A stretch of DNA of 64,000 nucleotides from assembly GCF_900184965.1 (NCBI RefSeq), contig NZ_FXYA01000215.1, positions 62,001 to 126,000 on the forward strand, given 5' to 3'. The DNA comes from Akkermansia muciniphila. GTDB lineage: Bacteria; Verrucomicrobiota; Verrucomicrobiia; Verrucomicrobiales; Akkermansiaceae. A program made the translations under genes and the position numbers. Under the pieces are notes generated by a model. The model searched no databases. It was not told the DNA's origin and worked only from the letters and a program-made list of their open reading frames with translations. This document shows positions 1 to 8,634 of this stretch, one piece after another. Every line of letters begins with the position of its first letter. Within the stretch, counting starts at the first letter, position 1.

Positions 1-323
1 CCGCCATGCGCTATGCGTTAAGCCGCTATATCGTGACGCGTGCGGTAAGCAGCCTGACGTTTGAAGCTCCCGTGCTGGTGGGCGACGTCGTTTCCTTTTA
101 TGCGGAGATTATCAGGGTGGGCCGCACTTCCATTACCGTGAAGGTGGAGGTGTACGCGGAACGCCTGACGAAGCTCTGCAATAACATTGCCAAGATTACA
201 GAGGCGGAGCTGGTTTATGTAGCCTTGGGGGAGGATAAGAAACCGATTACTCTGGAAGAGTCCCGCGCCCGGTTTGCGCAGTGCTGTTCCCTTGAGGCGG
301 AAGGCCTCTCTTCCTGTTCCTGA
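1..323 (+). CDS. Acyl-CoA thioesterase, hotdog fold (YciA-like), 5' truncated by window edge
   Basis: The reading frame is open from the first bases and ends with TGA at 321-323, so only the C-terminal ~105 residues are visible and the true start lies upstream. The segment VTRAVSSLTFEAPVLVGDVV followed by GRTSITVKVEV is typical of the second half of hotdog-fold acyl-CoA thioesterases of the YciA/BFIT group, which hydrolyse acyl-CoA to free acid and CoA in the cytoplasm. The catalytic region expected near the N-terminus is outside the window. It converges with the MdtD-like transporter, with 22 bases between the two stops and no convincing terminator. The family call is good; the substrate is unknown. 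Confidence 0.8.
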   Translation, partial: AMRYALSRYIVTRAVSSLTFEAPVLVGDVVSFYAEIIRVGRTSITVKVEVYAERLTKLCNNIAKITEAELVYVALGEDKKPITLEESRARFAQCCSLEAEGLSSCS

Positions 324-345
324 ACAGGGGCGGAGGTTTTCCCCT

Positions 346-1755
346 TCAGGCTGCTTTTCTGCGTTTGCGGGTGATTCCCTTGTCTTTGTCCACCAGGGCG
401 AAGATGAAGGAGCTGGCCGCGGCAATGGCGCCGATGGTGGCGAAAGTGGCATGAAAGGCGGCTTCCACAGCTTTCCCGGAGGTAGCCGCATGGCCGCCGA
501 AACTGTCCAGCAGCAGGGAGGCCACGGCAATACTGACAGCAATGGAGAGCTGCATGATTGTGGAAAGCAGGGAGTTTCCGCTGCTGGCGTCTGCATTGGG
601 GAGGTCAATCAGCGTCAGGGTGTTCATGCAGGTGAACTGAATGGAGTTGGCCCCGCCCAGCATTGCGAGCATGCCCAGAAGAATGAGTTCATGGGTTCCG
701 GGGCCTGCAAAATGGAAGGAGGCCAGCAGAACGCCTATGGTAAAGGTATTGACGACCATGATGTTCCGGTAACCAAATTTCCCGAGCAGACGCGGCGCAA
801 CCGTTTTTGCCAGTAAATTGCTCAGGGCCAGCGGAATCAGGGACAGGCCGGATTGAAGGGCGGAATAACCGAGCACCACCTGAAAGAAAAGCGGGATCAG
901 GTACGGCAGGCAGCTTCCGCCCAGGCGGCAGACGATGTTGCCGGCGATTCCGATGGCAAAGTTTCTGATGCGGAACAGAGCCGGGCTGAAGATGGGGGCT
1001 TTTGAACGGAACGCCAGCGTCCAGTACAGAAGCTGGAGAATGCCTCCGGCTGACGTGAGGATGGCCATGCGCGTCTTATCGGTTACGCCTCCCGCGGAGG
1101 AGAGGCCCATTGTAGCCAGCACGGCGGAGGAGGAGAAGAGGAAGAACCCCCGCCAGTCGAATTTTTGTTCCCGAACCGCTTTCAGGTCCGGCATCAGCTT
1201 CCGGGTGGCCCACAGGCCCGCCATGCCAACCGGGATGTTGATCAGGAATATCCAGTGCCAGGAAGCGTACTGCGCGATGATGCCGCCCAGCACCGGCCCC
1301 AGAAGGGGACCCAGCAGCGCAGGAATCGTCACAATGTTCAGGACATTGACGAACATGGAACGGGGATAGGAGCGCAGGACGACAAGGCGCCCGACGGGCA
1401 TCAGGAAGGCGCCGCCTATTCCCTGGATGACGCGGCATGCCGTCATCATGGGAATGGAGGTGGAAAGGGCGCACAGGAGGGACCCCGCAGAAAAAACAGA
1501 GATGGCCAGCAGGAAAGTACGGCGGGAGCCCAGCTTGTCGGAGATCCATCCGGAGGCCGGTATCAGGACGCAGACGGTGAGCGTATAGGCCGTTACCAGG
1601 GAGTGGAGTTGCAGCGGATGGCTGTTGAAGCTGCGGGCAATGGTGGGAATGGCCGTGTTCAGGATGGTGGCATCCAGCATTTGCATAAAGAATGCCGATG
1701 CCACAAGAAAGGGCAGGTAGCGCAGAGCTTTGGAGGATGTCGGCAGTTTTTCCAT
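346..1755 (-). CDS. MFS multidrug exporter, DHA2 family, MdtD-like
   Basis: Predicted 469-residue inner-membrane drug:proton antiporter with many hydrophobic segments. The N-terminus has FFMQMLDATILNTAIP, then the MFS loop motif GWISDKLGSRR, the antiporter motif C-like LLGPLLGPVLGG and, near the C-terminus, NTLTLIDLP and ASSGNSLLSTIMQLS. These blocks and the overall length match E. coli MdtD closely from memory. The open frame extends to 1869 but would run into the 3' end of the upstream acyltransferase gene. The ATG at 1753-1755 (MEKLPTSS) leaves a 62-base gap and matches the family N-terminus. No periplasmic adaptor or outer-membrane partner is adjacent, so it probably acts alone. The substrate cannot be told from sequence. 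Confidence 0.85.
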   Translation of the reverse strand: MEKLPTSSKALRYLPFLVASAFFMQMLDATILNTAIPTIARSFNSHPLQLHSLVTAYTLTVCVLIPASGWISDKLGSRRTFLLAISVFSAGSLLCALSTSIPMMTACRVIQGIGGAFLMPVGRLVVLRSYPRSMFVNVLNIVTIPALLGPLLGPVLGGIIAQYASWHWIFLINIPVGMAGLWATRKLMPDLKAVREQKFDWRGFFLFSSSAVLATMGLSSAGGVTDKTRMAILTSAGGILQLLYWTLAFRSKAPIFSPALFRIRNFAIGIAGNIVCRLGGSCLPYLIPLFFQVVLGYSALQSGLSLIPLALSNLLAKTVAPRLLGKFGYRNIMVVNTFTIGVLLASFHFAGPGTHELILLGMLAMLGGANSIQFTCMNTLTLIDLPNADASSGNSLLSTIMQLSIAVSIAVASLLLDSFGGHAATSGKAVEAAFHATFATIGAIAAASSFIFALVDKDKGITRKRRKAA

Positions 1756-1817
1756 GAAAGACCGCCGGCAGTATCCGGCCTGGCTCCATCCGGGGCAAGG
1801 CAGATGTTTGTTCCGCT

Positions 1818-2966
1818 TTACGCCCCGGGTTCCGGAGGGCGTCGCTTCAGCACGCGTTTGGAGAGCCATGCGCGCACGGGCTCGTCATAAAGCTTCAGGC
1901 ACCCGCAGGCTACGGCAATGCAGAGGAGTAAGACGCCAGCCGCCACGGGGAGCGCACGGGAAAGAGGGACTTCCGCGTCGTGAACCCAGGCCAGGTAGAG
2001 ATATACGATGGGATAGTGGGTGATATAAAGGGGATAGGAGATGTTTCCCAAAAACCGGCTGGCTCGGGCGGAAATGTCTCCGGGGATGTCGCTGGCCCCG
2101 AGGAAGACTACCGCGGGAAAGATAACGATGATGCAGAAGGCGTCATACAGGCCGTTCAGGCGGAAATTTTCCGCGCCTCCTACATGGGGAGCCGCCAGCG
2201 CCCCCACCAGAAGCAGGCTGCACCACCAGAAACCATGCCTGATCCGTCCCGGTTTGCACAGGCGGAACAGGAGCAGGCCGCCGAAGAAGGGGAACATGAG
2301 CCGTGTGAGCCCCACACGGCACTGTTCCGCATCCAGAGTCCAGCCGCCGATGTTGTTGCCCTGCGTGTAGCACTGGTGAATGAGGGCGCAGCCCGCCAGA
2401 AAGACCAGGACCGCCAGCCATCTGCTGGTAAACTTTCTGATGAGCACGGCGTAAAGGATGTTGGCGACGTATTCGAAGAAGAGGGACCAGGCCGGACCGT
2501 TCAGCGGGTGCATTTCCGACCATCCGCGCACATCCAGGGAAACGGGAACGGGCAGCAGCGTGAATCCCACGGTCATGACCAGCAGCATTTTCCATACGGG
2601 GGTTTGCGCGAGGTTCGGGAAGATTTCAGAGCCCTGGAAGTAAAAGAGGATTCCCCCCAACAGCATTCCCATGACCACCATGGGTTGAAGGCGCACCAGC
2701 CGCCGCTTGCAGAAGTTCCACAGGGTCATGTTTCCCCAGCGATCGTCATAGGCGTATCCGATGACGAAGCCGGACAGCATGAAGAAGAAGTCCACGGACA
2801 GATAACCGTGGTTGATGATCTGGTCCGTATGGAACTGGAAGTCTCTGGCGCTGCCTTCAAACATGTGGAACAGAACCACCATGACAGCGGCCACCCCGCG
2901 GAGGCCGTCCAGAGCGGCGTAGTGCGGTTTGGGAGCCAGGACGGAAGCAGGGTGTGGAGCGTTCAT
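1818..2966 (-). CDS. Membrane acyltransferase, acyltransferase-3 (OafA/YrhL) family
   Basis: A 382-residue integral-membrane protein. The N-terminal signature ALDGLRGVAAVMVVLFHM contains the family D-G-x-R block and the conserved His of the first membrane segment. SVDFFFMLSGFVIGY is the second family block. These proteins transfer acyl groups, often acetyl, across the inner membrane onto surface sugars or lipids. There is no C-terminal SGNH domain, unlike the homologue at 16093-18165. The start is the ATG at 2964-2966. It lies 62 bases upstream of the MdtD-like gene on the same strand, so the two may be co-transcribed. The acceptor sugar is unknown. Confidence 0.85.
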   Translation of the reverse strand: MNAPHPASVLAPKPHYAALDGLRGVAAVMVVLFHMFEGSARDFQFHTDQIINHGYLSVDFFFMLSGFVIGYAYDDRWGNMTLWNFCKRRLVRLQPMVVMGMLLGGILFYFQGSEIFPNLAQTPVWKMLLVMTVGFTLLPVPVSLDVRGWSEMHPLNGPAWSLFFEYVANILYAVLIRKFTSRWLAVLVFLAGCALIHQCYTQGNNIGGWTLDAEQCRVGLTRLMFPFFGGLLLFRLCKPGRIRHGFWWCSLLLVGALAAPHVGGAENFRLNGLYDAFCIIVIFPAVVFLGASDIPGDISARASRFLGNISYPLYITHYPIVYLYLAWVHDAEVPLSRALPVAAGVLLLCIAVACGCLKLYDEPVRAWLSKRVLKRRPPEPGA

Positions 2967-3096
2967 AGTATGAAATACGGAGGGAAATGGTGGTTTTTAC
3001 ATAAAAAGCTGCCGCCTTTCCCCGGATTTCTCCTTCTGTCCGGCAGAAGGAGGATGAGAAAGTTCCGTATTTCCGTGAAATACCCGCCGGACACGT

Positions 3097-4119
3097 TCAG
3101 CGTGACTGGAGCGTGACGCGGTTGATCAGAGGTTTGCCTTCCAGAAAATCCCGGATGTTGCGCAGGGTGACTTCCGCAATATTGTGCAGGGCTTCTTTCG
3201 TGAAAAAGCCCTGGTGGGAAGTCAGGATAACGTTGTTGAAGGAAAGAAGGCGGGCCAGGGTGTCGTCATCAATGATTTTGTCAGATTTGTCTTCGTAGAA
3301 ATATTCTCCCTCTTCTTCGTACACGTCCAGGCCGGCAGCTCCCACTTTTTTTGATTTCAGGCCGTCAATCAGCATTTCCGTGTTAATCAGCTTGCCGCGT
3401 CCCGTATTGATAATCATTACTCCCTCCTTCATTTTTCCGATGGAATCCGTATTAATCAGGTGTTCCGTTTCCGGAGTAAGGGGGCAGTGCAGGGAAATGA
3501 TGTCAGACCGGGCATACAGATCATCCAGAGTGGTGTACGTGATGCCGGCTTCTTCCGCAAAGCGCCGGTCAGGGTACGGGTCATAGGCCAGGATATTCAT
3601 CCCGAAGCCTTTGAGAATGCGGATGAGGATTCTGGCGATTTTCCCCGTTCCGATGATGCCGGCCGTTTTCCCATTCATGTCAAAGCCCATCAGGCCGTGA
3701 AGGGAAAAATTGCCGTCTCTGGTGCGCCAGTAGGCGCGGTGTATTTTTCGATTCAGGGAGAGCATCAGGGCCACGGCATGTTCCGCCACCGCATAGGGAG
3801 AATATTGGGGCACCCGCACGACGGGCAGTCCCGCTTCTTCCGCCGCTTTCAGATCTACATTATTGAATCCGGCGCAGCGCAGAGCCAGCAATTTGACGCC
3901 GTTTTTCTTCAGGCGCCGTATTACTTCCCGGTTTGCCGTGTCGTTGACGAAAATGCACGCTACGTCCGTACCGCGGGTCAGAGGCACGCTGTCCGGAGTG
4001 AGATGCCATTTGAAGTAGCGTATGTCGTCATGGAATTCGCGCTCATTGACAGGATTGAAGGAATCCCGGTCGTAGGGCTTGGCGTCAAAGAACGCAATGC
4101 GGCAGGAATGGTCAGTCAT
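3097..4119 (-). CDS. ldhA: D-2-hydroxyacid dehydrogenase, D-lactate dehydrogenase (LdhA)-like
   Basis: A 340-residue NAD-dependent dehydrogenase expected to reduce pyruvate to D-lactate in fermentation. The Rossmann motif GIIGTGKIAR lies at about residues 154-163. The catalytic set is visible as Arg241 in INTGRGKLI, a Glu near 270 in DVYEEEGEY, and His302 in LTSHQGFFT. The D-LDH hallmark Y-x-E-x-E followed by an aromatic-rich insert (FYEDKSD) favours lactate dehydrogenase over other 2-hydroxyacid dehydrogenases. Full length, ATG start. The phosphoglycerate mutase gene lies just upstream on the same strand with a 17-base gap, so the pair may form a small glycolysis/fermentation operon. Confidence 0.85.
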   Translation of the reverse strand: MTDHSCRIAFFDAKPYDRDSFNPVNEREFHDDIRYFKWHLTPDSVPLTRGTDVACIFVNDTANREVIRRLKKNGVKLLALRCAGFNNVDLKAAEEAGLPVVRVPQYSPYAVAEHAVALMLSLNRKIHRAYWRTRDGNFSLHGLMGFDMNGKTAGIIGTGKIARILIRILKGFGMNILAYDPYPDRRFAEEAGITYTTLDDLYARSDIISLHCPLTPETEHLINTDSIGKMKEGVMIINTGRGKLINTEMLIDGLKSKKVGAAGLDVYEEEGEYFYEDKSDKIIDDDTLARLLSFNNVILTSHQGFFTKEALHNIAEVTLRNIRDFLEGKPLINRVTLQSR

Positions 4120-4136
4120 AGGGAGGGGGCGTGAGG

Positions 4137-4901
4137 TTAGTCTGTAGGCGTTTTTTTCTTTGCGCTTCCCTGGCCGGCGACGGCCGCCATGCGTTTGCGG
4201 ATTTCTTCCGGATCCCCAAGAAAGTAGTCTTTTTCCAGGTTCAGGGAGTCGTCAAATTCAAATACATAAGGGGTGGCGGTAGGAAGATTCAGGGAAAGAA
4301 GCTGTTCGTCAGGAATGTTTTTCAAATATTTGATCATGCCCCGCAACGTGTTGCCGTGGGCTACGATCAGGATATTGTCCAGCGTCCGGAGAGAAGGAAG
4401 AATGGTTCCTTTCCAATAGGGCATCATACGGTTGATAGTTTCTTTCAGCGATTCCGTGCGCGGAAGCTCGCTGTCCGGCACTTCCTTATAGCGGGGATCC
4501 CATTTGGGGTTGGCGGGATCGTCCTCCGCCAGGGGAGGAGGCGCCACGTCATAGCTGCGCCTCCAGATCAGTACCTGTTCGTCTCCGTATTTTTTGGCCG
4601 TTTCGCTTTTGTTCAGTCCCTGGAGCATGCCGTAGTGCTTTTCATTCAACCTCCAGCTTTTGGAGACGGGCAGCCAGTCCTGATCCAAACGGTCCAGCAC
4701 GCAGTTGAGCGTTTTCACGGCCCTCTTAAGATAAGAGGTGTAGGCATGGTCAAAGGCCATTCCCCGGTCTTTCAGAAGGTCGCCCGCGCGGTTGGCTTCC
4801 TGTATTCCCAATTCCGTCAGGTCCACGTCCGTCCATCCGGTGAATCTGTTTTCACGGTTCCACGTGCTTTCTCCATGGCGCAGAAGGACAATTGTTTTCA
4901 T
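4137..4901 (-). CDS. gpmA: 2,3-bisphosphoglycerate-dependent phosphoglycerate mutase
   Basis: A 254-residue cytoplasmic glycolytic enzyme interconverting 3- and 2-phosphoglycerate. The N-terminus [20 protein letters not shown] carries the phosphohistidine motif RHGES (His9) and the tract typical of the dPGM subfamily. [14 protein letters not shown] contains the second catalytic His. The length and the segment [17 protein letters not shown] are classic GpmA. ATG start. It is divergent from the GH35 gene across about 200 bases, which must hold both promoters, though I could not place them with confidence. The downstream partner is the ldhA-like gene. Confidence 0.95.
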   Translation of the reverse strand: MKTIVLLRHGESTWNRENRFTGWTDVDLTELGIQEANRAGDLLKDRGMAFDHAYTSYLKRAVKTLNCVLDRLDQDWLPVSKSWRLNEKHYGMLQGLNKSETAKKYGDEQVLIWRRSYDVAPPPLAEDDPANPKWDPRYKEVPDSELPRTESLKETINRMMPYWKGTILPSLRTLDNILIVAHGNTLRGMIKYLKNIPDEQLLSLNLPTATPYVFEFDDSLNLEKDYFLGDPEEIRKRMAAVAGQGSAKKKTPTD

Positions 4902-5103
4902 ATTGATAAATTTAGACAGGCGCCCTCCGGTTTTCGCACAAAGGAATGAGGATACATGACATGATCACATTCCACGGAACGGAAGGCATTCGTGCCGTCC
5001 GGCCCCGTCAGATTTCTGGCGGAGGGGAAGGGCATTCCGCAGATTCGGAGAAGAGAGAAAAATTGTTATTGGCAACCGTCTTCAAATGAATTAACTGTTC
5101 AAT

Positions 5104-7035
5104 ATGATGAAGCAATATGGTTTCAGTTGGTCTGCCGCCCTGATGGCCGTCGGAGTGGGAGCATTGGCATGGGCCGGCCCTGAGGCTGTCCAGAATGTAC
5201 AGAAACCCGCTCTTTCCGGAGGAACCCCCGTTGTATTCGGGTTCGGCGGGGAAGGGAACCAGGAGTTCATGCTGAACGGAAAACCATTCCAGATCCGCGG
5301 CGCGGAGATGCATCCCCAGCGCATTCCCCGTGAATACTGGAGGCACCGCATCAGGACCGCCAAGGCCATGGGGCTGAATACGATTGCATTTTACGTGTTC
5401 TGGAATGACCATGAGCAGCCGGACGGCAGCTTTGACTTTAAGACGGGGAACCGGGATCTGGAAGGGTTTCTTAAGTTATGCCAGGAGGAAGGCATGTGGG
5501 TTTTGTTCCGTCCCGGTCCCTATGCGTGCGGGGAATGGGACCTGGGAGGGCTGCCTCATTATTTGCTGAAGGATCCCAAGGCCAAATTGAGAACTACGGA
5601 AGACGCCAAATTCATGAAGGCGCAGACGCGTTATCTGGAGGCCGTGGCCCGTGTGGCGGAACCTTTTTTAGCCAAAAACGGGGGACCCATTCTGATGACC
5701 CAGCTTGAAAACGAGTACGGGAGTTACCAGCGGAAAGACCGCAAGTATATGGAATGGCTGAAGGCGTTCTGGAGCAGGAAGGGTTTTGGCCCCTTTTACA
5801 CATCCGACGGCGCGGGAGAGCATTTTCTGAAAGGGGTGGTGCTTCCGGACGTGGCCGTAGGGCTGGATCCGGGGTTGAATGACGGCCATTGGAAGGTGGC
5901 TAATAAATGCAATCCGGGAGTTCCCGTTTTTTCCTCGGAAACATATCCGGGCTGGCTGCGGCACTGGGGGGAGGGGAATTGGGCCCCCACCCCTGGCGTT
6001 GTCAACCATGTCCGCTGGTTTATGGACAAGGGACGCTCCTTCAGCTTGTTTGTTTTCCATGGAGGCACCAATTTCGGATTTTCGGCTGGAGCCAACAACG
6101 GAGGGCCGGGAAAATACCAGCCGGACCTGACGAGTTATGATTACGGTTCTCCCGTGGATGAGCAGGGGCGGATGAATGAATATTATGCCCAGATGCGGGA
6201 AATCATCTTGGAAAAGTTGCCCCCCGGAGCCGCGGTGCCGGAACCTCCCGCAGACATTCCGGCCATGGAAATTCCGGAGTTCACGCCCGCAGTGCATGCC
6301 GGCCTTTGGGAGAACCTGCCCAAGCCTTTCCGGAGCAAGTTCCCGCAGCCTCCCTATTTCGAACAGTGGAATCAGAATCAGGGCATTGCCGTTTACAGCA
6401 CTGCCGTTCCGGCAGGACCGCCTGAAACGCTGGAATTCGCCAATGTTAATGACTATGCCCAGGTATATCTGGATGGGGAGCTGGTCGGCACGCTGGACCG
6501 GCGGCTGGGGCAGAAGAGTGTGAAGCTGCCGGAGCGCAGGAAGCCGGGAACGCTGGAAATTCTGGTGGAGGCCATGGGGCATATCAATTTCCATATCAGC
6601 ATGGAGAGTGACCGCAAGGGGGTGTACGGCCCTGTGAAGCTGGGAACGCGCGAGTTAAAGAACTGGACGGTGAGGGCGCTTCCCCTGAAAGCCGGCTCCA
6701 TTGTGCGTGCTCCCAAAGGAAAGGGGCCTTCCCAGAAACGGGAAGGAGCGCATTTCCGGGCCGTCGTGAATATTGAAGAGCCTCAGGACACGTTTCTGGA
6801 CATGTCCCGCTATGTCAAGGGGTATGTATGGGTGAACGGAATCAACGTGGGACGGTATTGGAATGTGGGCCCTCAATTAAGGCTGTATGTTCCGGCTCCA
6901 TTCCTGAAAAAAGGGGAGAATGTGATTGATATTCTGGACCTGCATGAAAAGGAACCCAAACCTGTCCGCGGCATGAAGGAACGCAACAAGGAACCCGGAA
7001 AGATAAATACCAAAAATCTGGATAACCAGTGGTAA
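5104..7035 (+). CDS. Exported beta-galactosidase, glycoside hydrolase family 35
   Basis: A 643-residue secreted or periplasmic enzyme hydrolysing terminal beta-linked galactose. An N-terminal signal peptide runs to about residue 24 (hydrophobic AALMAVGVGALAWA). The TIM-barrel domain begins near residue 60 with FQIRGAEMHPQRIPREYW. The acid/base Glu is expected at 204 in QLENEYGSY and the nucleophile Glu at 279 in SSETYPGWLRHWG, both by alignment to GH35 from memory. RPGPYACGEWDLGG is the family signature. C-terminal beta-sandwich domains follow (roughly residues 400-620). Galactose release from mucin O-glycans is the likely role in an Akkermansia-type host; linkage preference is not readable. 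It stands alone, with the neighbours on both sides on the other strand. Confidence 0.93.
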   Translation: MMKQYGFSWSAALMAVGVGALAWAGPEAVQNVQKPALSGGTPVVFGFGGEGNQEFMLNGKPFQIRGAEMHPQRIPREYWRHRIRTAKAMGLNTIAFYVFWNDHEQPDGSFDFKTGNRDLEGFLKLCQEEGMWVLFRPGPYACGEWDLGGLPHYLLKDPKAKLRTTEDAKFMKAQTRYLEAVARVAEPFLAKNGGPILMTQLENEYGSYQRKDRKYMEWLKAFWSRKGFGPFYTSDGAGEHFLKGVVLPDVAVGLDPGLNDGHWKVANKCNPGVPVFSSETYPGWLRHWGEGNWAPTPGVVNHVRWFMDKGRSFSLFVFHGGTNFGFSAGANNGGPGKYQPDLTSYDYGSPVDEQGRMNEYYAQMREIILEKLPPGAAVPEPPADIPAMEIPEFTPAVHAGLWENLPKPFRSKFPQPPYFEQWNQNQGIAVYSTAVPAGPPETLEFANVNDYAQVYLDGELVGTLDRRLGQKSVKLPERRKPGTLEILVEAMGHINFHISMESDRKGVYGPVKLGTRELKNWTVRALPLKAGSIVRAPKGKGPSQKREGAHFRAVVNIEEPQDTFLDMSRYVKGYVWVNGINVGRYWNVGPQLRLYVPAPFLKKGENVIDILDLHEKEPKPVRGMKERNKEPGKINTKNLDNQW

Positions 7036-7109
7036 AGCCGCCGGGCTTTCTGCCTACGATGCTGAAAAGGCTGTTTCCATGAAATCGCTTCATGGGAGTG
7101 GCCCGGGTG

Positions 7110-7682
7110 TCAGATGCCCTGAGCCTGCTGTTTTTTCCGGAATTCTTCCTTGAATGCCTGCCAGTCCGTATTTTTGATCAGTTCCGCGAGGTTGGAGTAG
7201 TAGGACTGGTGGTGTCCGAAGCGTTCATCCATCAGTTCTTCAAGCGCCTTTTCCGATGTCCAGTTCTGCATGACGATGCGGTAGGCTGCACAGACAATGC
7301 CGGTGCGGTCGGAGCCGTGCCAGCAATGCACCAAAATGGGTTTGGGAGCGCTGCTGATGATCAGCAGGCAGTCCATGAGTTCTTTCCGGGTTACTTTTCC
7401 TGCCGCCAGTCTCATGCGGTACAGGCGCAATCCGGTATGTTCCGCCTTGCCGGCGTCGTTGTGGTATTCCCGCAGGTTCAGGACAGATTTGAGCCCCAGT
7501 TTTTCCAGGGCCTTGAACCCGTCGTTGCCGGGCTGTCCGGAACGATACAGCTTCGGGCTGAGGCGGTAACAGTTTGGGACGTTTTTTACCTGTATGGGAG
7601 CGGCGGATTCCATCATAGTTTCCGCACAGGCAAGGGGAAGGGCCGCCGCCAGAATAGCCAGTATCGCAGTATTCCGGTTCAT
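7110..7682 (-). CDS. Exported dual-specificity/tyrosine phosphatase family protein
   Basis: A 190-residue protein with a signal peptide (hydrophobic TAILAILAAALPLACA), so it probably acts in the periplasm or at the surface. The P-loop VHCWHGSDRTG gives the HCx5R catalytic motif with Cys120 and Arg126. LYRSGQPGNDGFKALEKLG is the upstream strand-helix of DSP/PTP-like folds. The substrate could be a phosphoprotein, phosphoinositide or phosphosugar. The open frame extends to 7760 but would overlap the nitroreductase gene. The ATG at 7680-7682 sits 8 bases after that gene's stop and gives a proper signal peptide, so the two are probably one operon of exported proteins. Confidence 0.8.
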   Translation of the reverse strand: MNRNTAILAILAAALPLACAETMMESAAPIQVKNVPNCYRLSPKLYRSGQPGNDGFKALEKLGLKSVLNLREYHNDAGKAEHTGLRLYRMRLAAGKVTRKELMDCLLIISSAPKPILVHCWHGSDRTGIVCAAYRIVMQNWTSEKALEELMDERFGHHQSYYSNLAELIKNTDWQAFKEEFRKKQQAQGI

Positions 7683-7690
7683 GGATTTTT

Positions 7691-8344
7691 TCAGGAATCG
7701 GCCGGATAGCCGACGCTCTGGGCGTACAGGACTTTTTTGAGAACGGGGAGTTTCAGGCACTTTTGGATATAGTTGGCGTCAATCATGGCGCGGAAAACGG
7801 TGCCAAGCCCTTCGGAAGCGCAGAAAAGGTAAACATTTTCTCCAATGAATCCCGCATCCGTGCAGGCCGTAATCAGTTTTCTCCTGGCATCAAAATCTCC
7901 CGGCTGTTTGGACTGATCTACTACATAGACCAGGTTTAACGGCGCGGTAGCCGCGAATTCCTGTGTGCCCGTAGCGGCCCGCATGTCGCTCTGAACCACT
8001 TGCTTCAGCTGGTGGGTTTTCGGCTTGTAAAGATAGGCGCCCTGCGGCAGGACGACATAGATTTCTATTTCGTTGGAATTCCGGGAGGACGGCGCCGTAC
8101 GGTAGTCGGGATCATCCCGGTTGACGCCTTGCGCAGCCCAGAGCAGGGAAGAGAGGACTTCCACCGGGATAGGTTTGTCTGCAAAGGATCTGGTGGAATG
8201 CCGTTCTTGAAGAACCTGCATGAGGGGTTTTCCTCCCTTTTTATCTGGCGGAGGCAGCACGATGTCGCTGCAGAGGGCCGTTCCGGAGAAGAGGCTTCCC
8301 GAAATGACGGCCAGAAACGGGCTGAGGTGAAAGAAAGTTTTCAT
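7691..8344 (-). CDS. Exported nitroreductase-family protein (SagB-like)
   Basis: A 217-residue FMN-dependent nitroreductase-fold protein. The N-terminus has a signal-peptide-like stretch (FFHLSPFLAVISGSLFSG), which is unusual for this normally cytoplasmic flavoprotein family. Family features are ERHSTRSFADKPIPVEVLSS (FMN-phosphate-binding Arg/Ser region, near residues 48-67), LLWAAQGVNR, and the C-terminal GLGTVFRAM block. The first possible codon is TTG at 8348-8350; I chose the ATG at 8342-8344. Downstream is the exported phosphatase gene, 8 bases away. The natural substrate and electron donor outside the cytoplasm are unknown. A non-cleaved anchor instead of a signal peptide is possible. 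Confidence 0.75.
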   Translation of the reverse strand: MKTFFHLSPFLAVISGSLFSGTALCSDIVLPPPDKKGGKPLMQVLQERHSTRSFADKPIPVEVLSSLLWAAQGVNRDDPDYRTAPSSRNSNEIEIYVVLPQGAYLYKPKTHQLKQVVQSDMRAATGTQEFAATAPLNLVYVVDQSKQPGDFDARRKLITACTDAGFIGENVYLFCASEGLGTVFRAMIDANYIQKCLKLPVLKKVLYAQSVGYPADS

Positions 8345-8463
8345 AGGCAATGGGAAAAAACAGATGGCGGTTAGGAATAATCAGCAGGATGCTTGTATTT
8401 TTCTCATGTTTTTGGAAACATGAAGGAGATTGATACTATAAAATGGCTGTAAAAATACAAGAA

Positions 8464-8495
8464 AAAACACTTTGTTTTGATTCTTAAAGTGTTTT
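8464..8495. repeat. Perfect 10-bp inverted repeat in divergent intergenic region
   Basis: AAAACACTTT at 8464-8473 is followed by its exact reverse complement AAAGTGTTTT at 8486-8495, separated by 12 bases. It lies between the divergent nitroreductase and transglutaminase-like genes. No U-tract follows on either strand, so an operator or mRNA hairpin fits better than a terminator. It also overlaps the TTG at 8494 that could extend the downstream frame, which argues for the later ATG. Confidence 0.5.
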
Positions 8496-8634
8496 GGAGA
8501 ACGAACCTTCTGCAAAAGACCATTGTTTCAAGTTGACCTCGGAAAAGTATTGCGCTTTTATGTTACGCGGAACAGGGGATAAGGCGTCTCATTCCCCCTG
8601 CTCAATTTGTTCCAACGCGTTCAAGCTGCATTTC

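Noticed and set aside
1756-1869. Longer N-terminus for the MdtD-like transporter
   Set aside because: It would overlap the upstream acyltransferase gene and adds residues with no family match.
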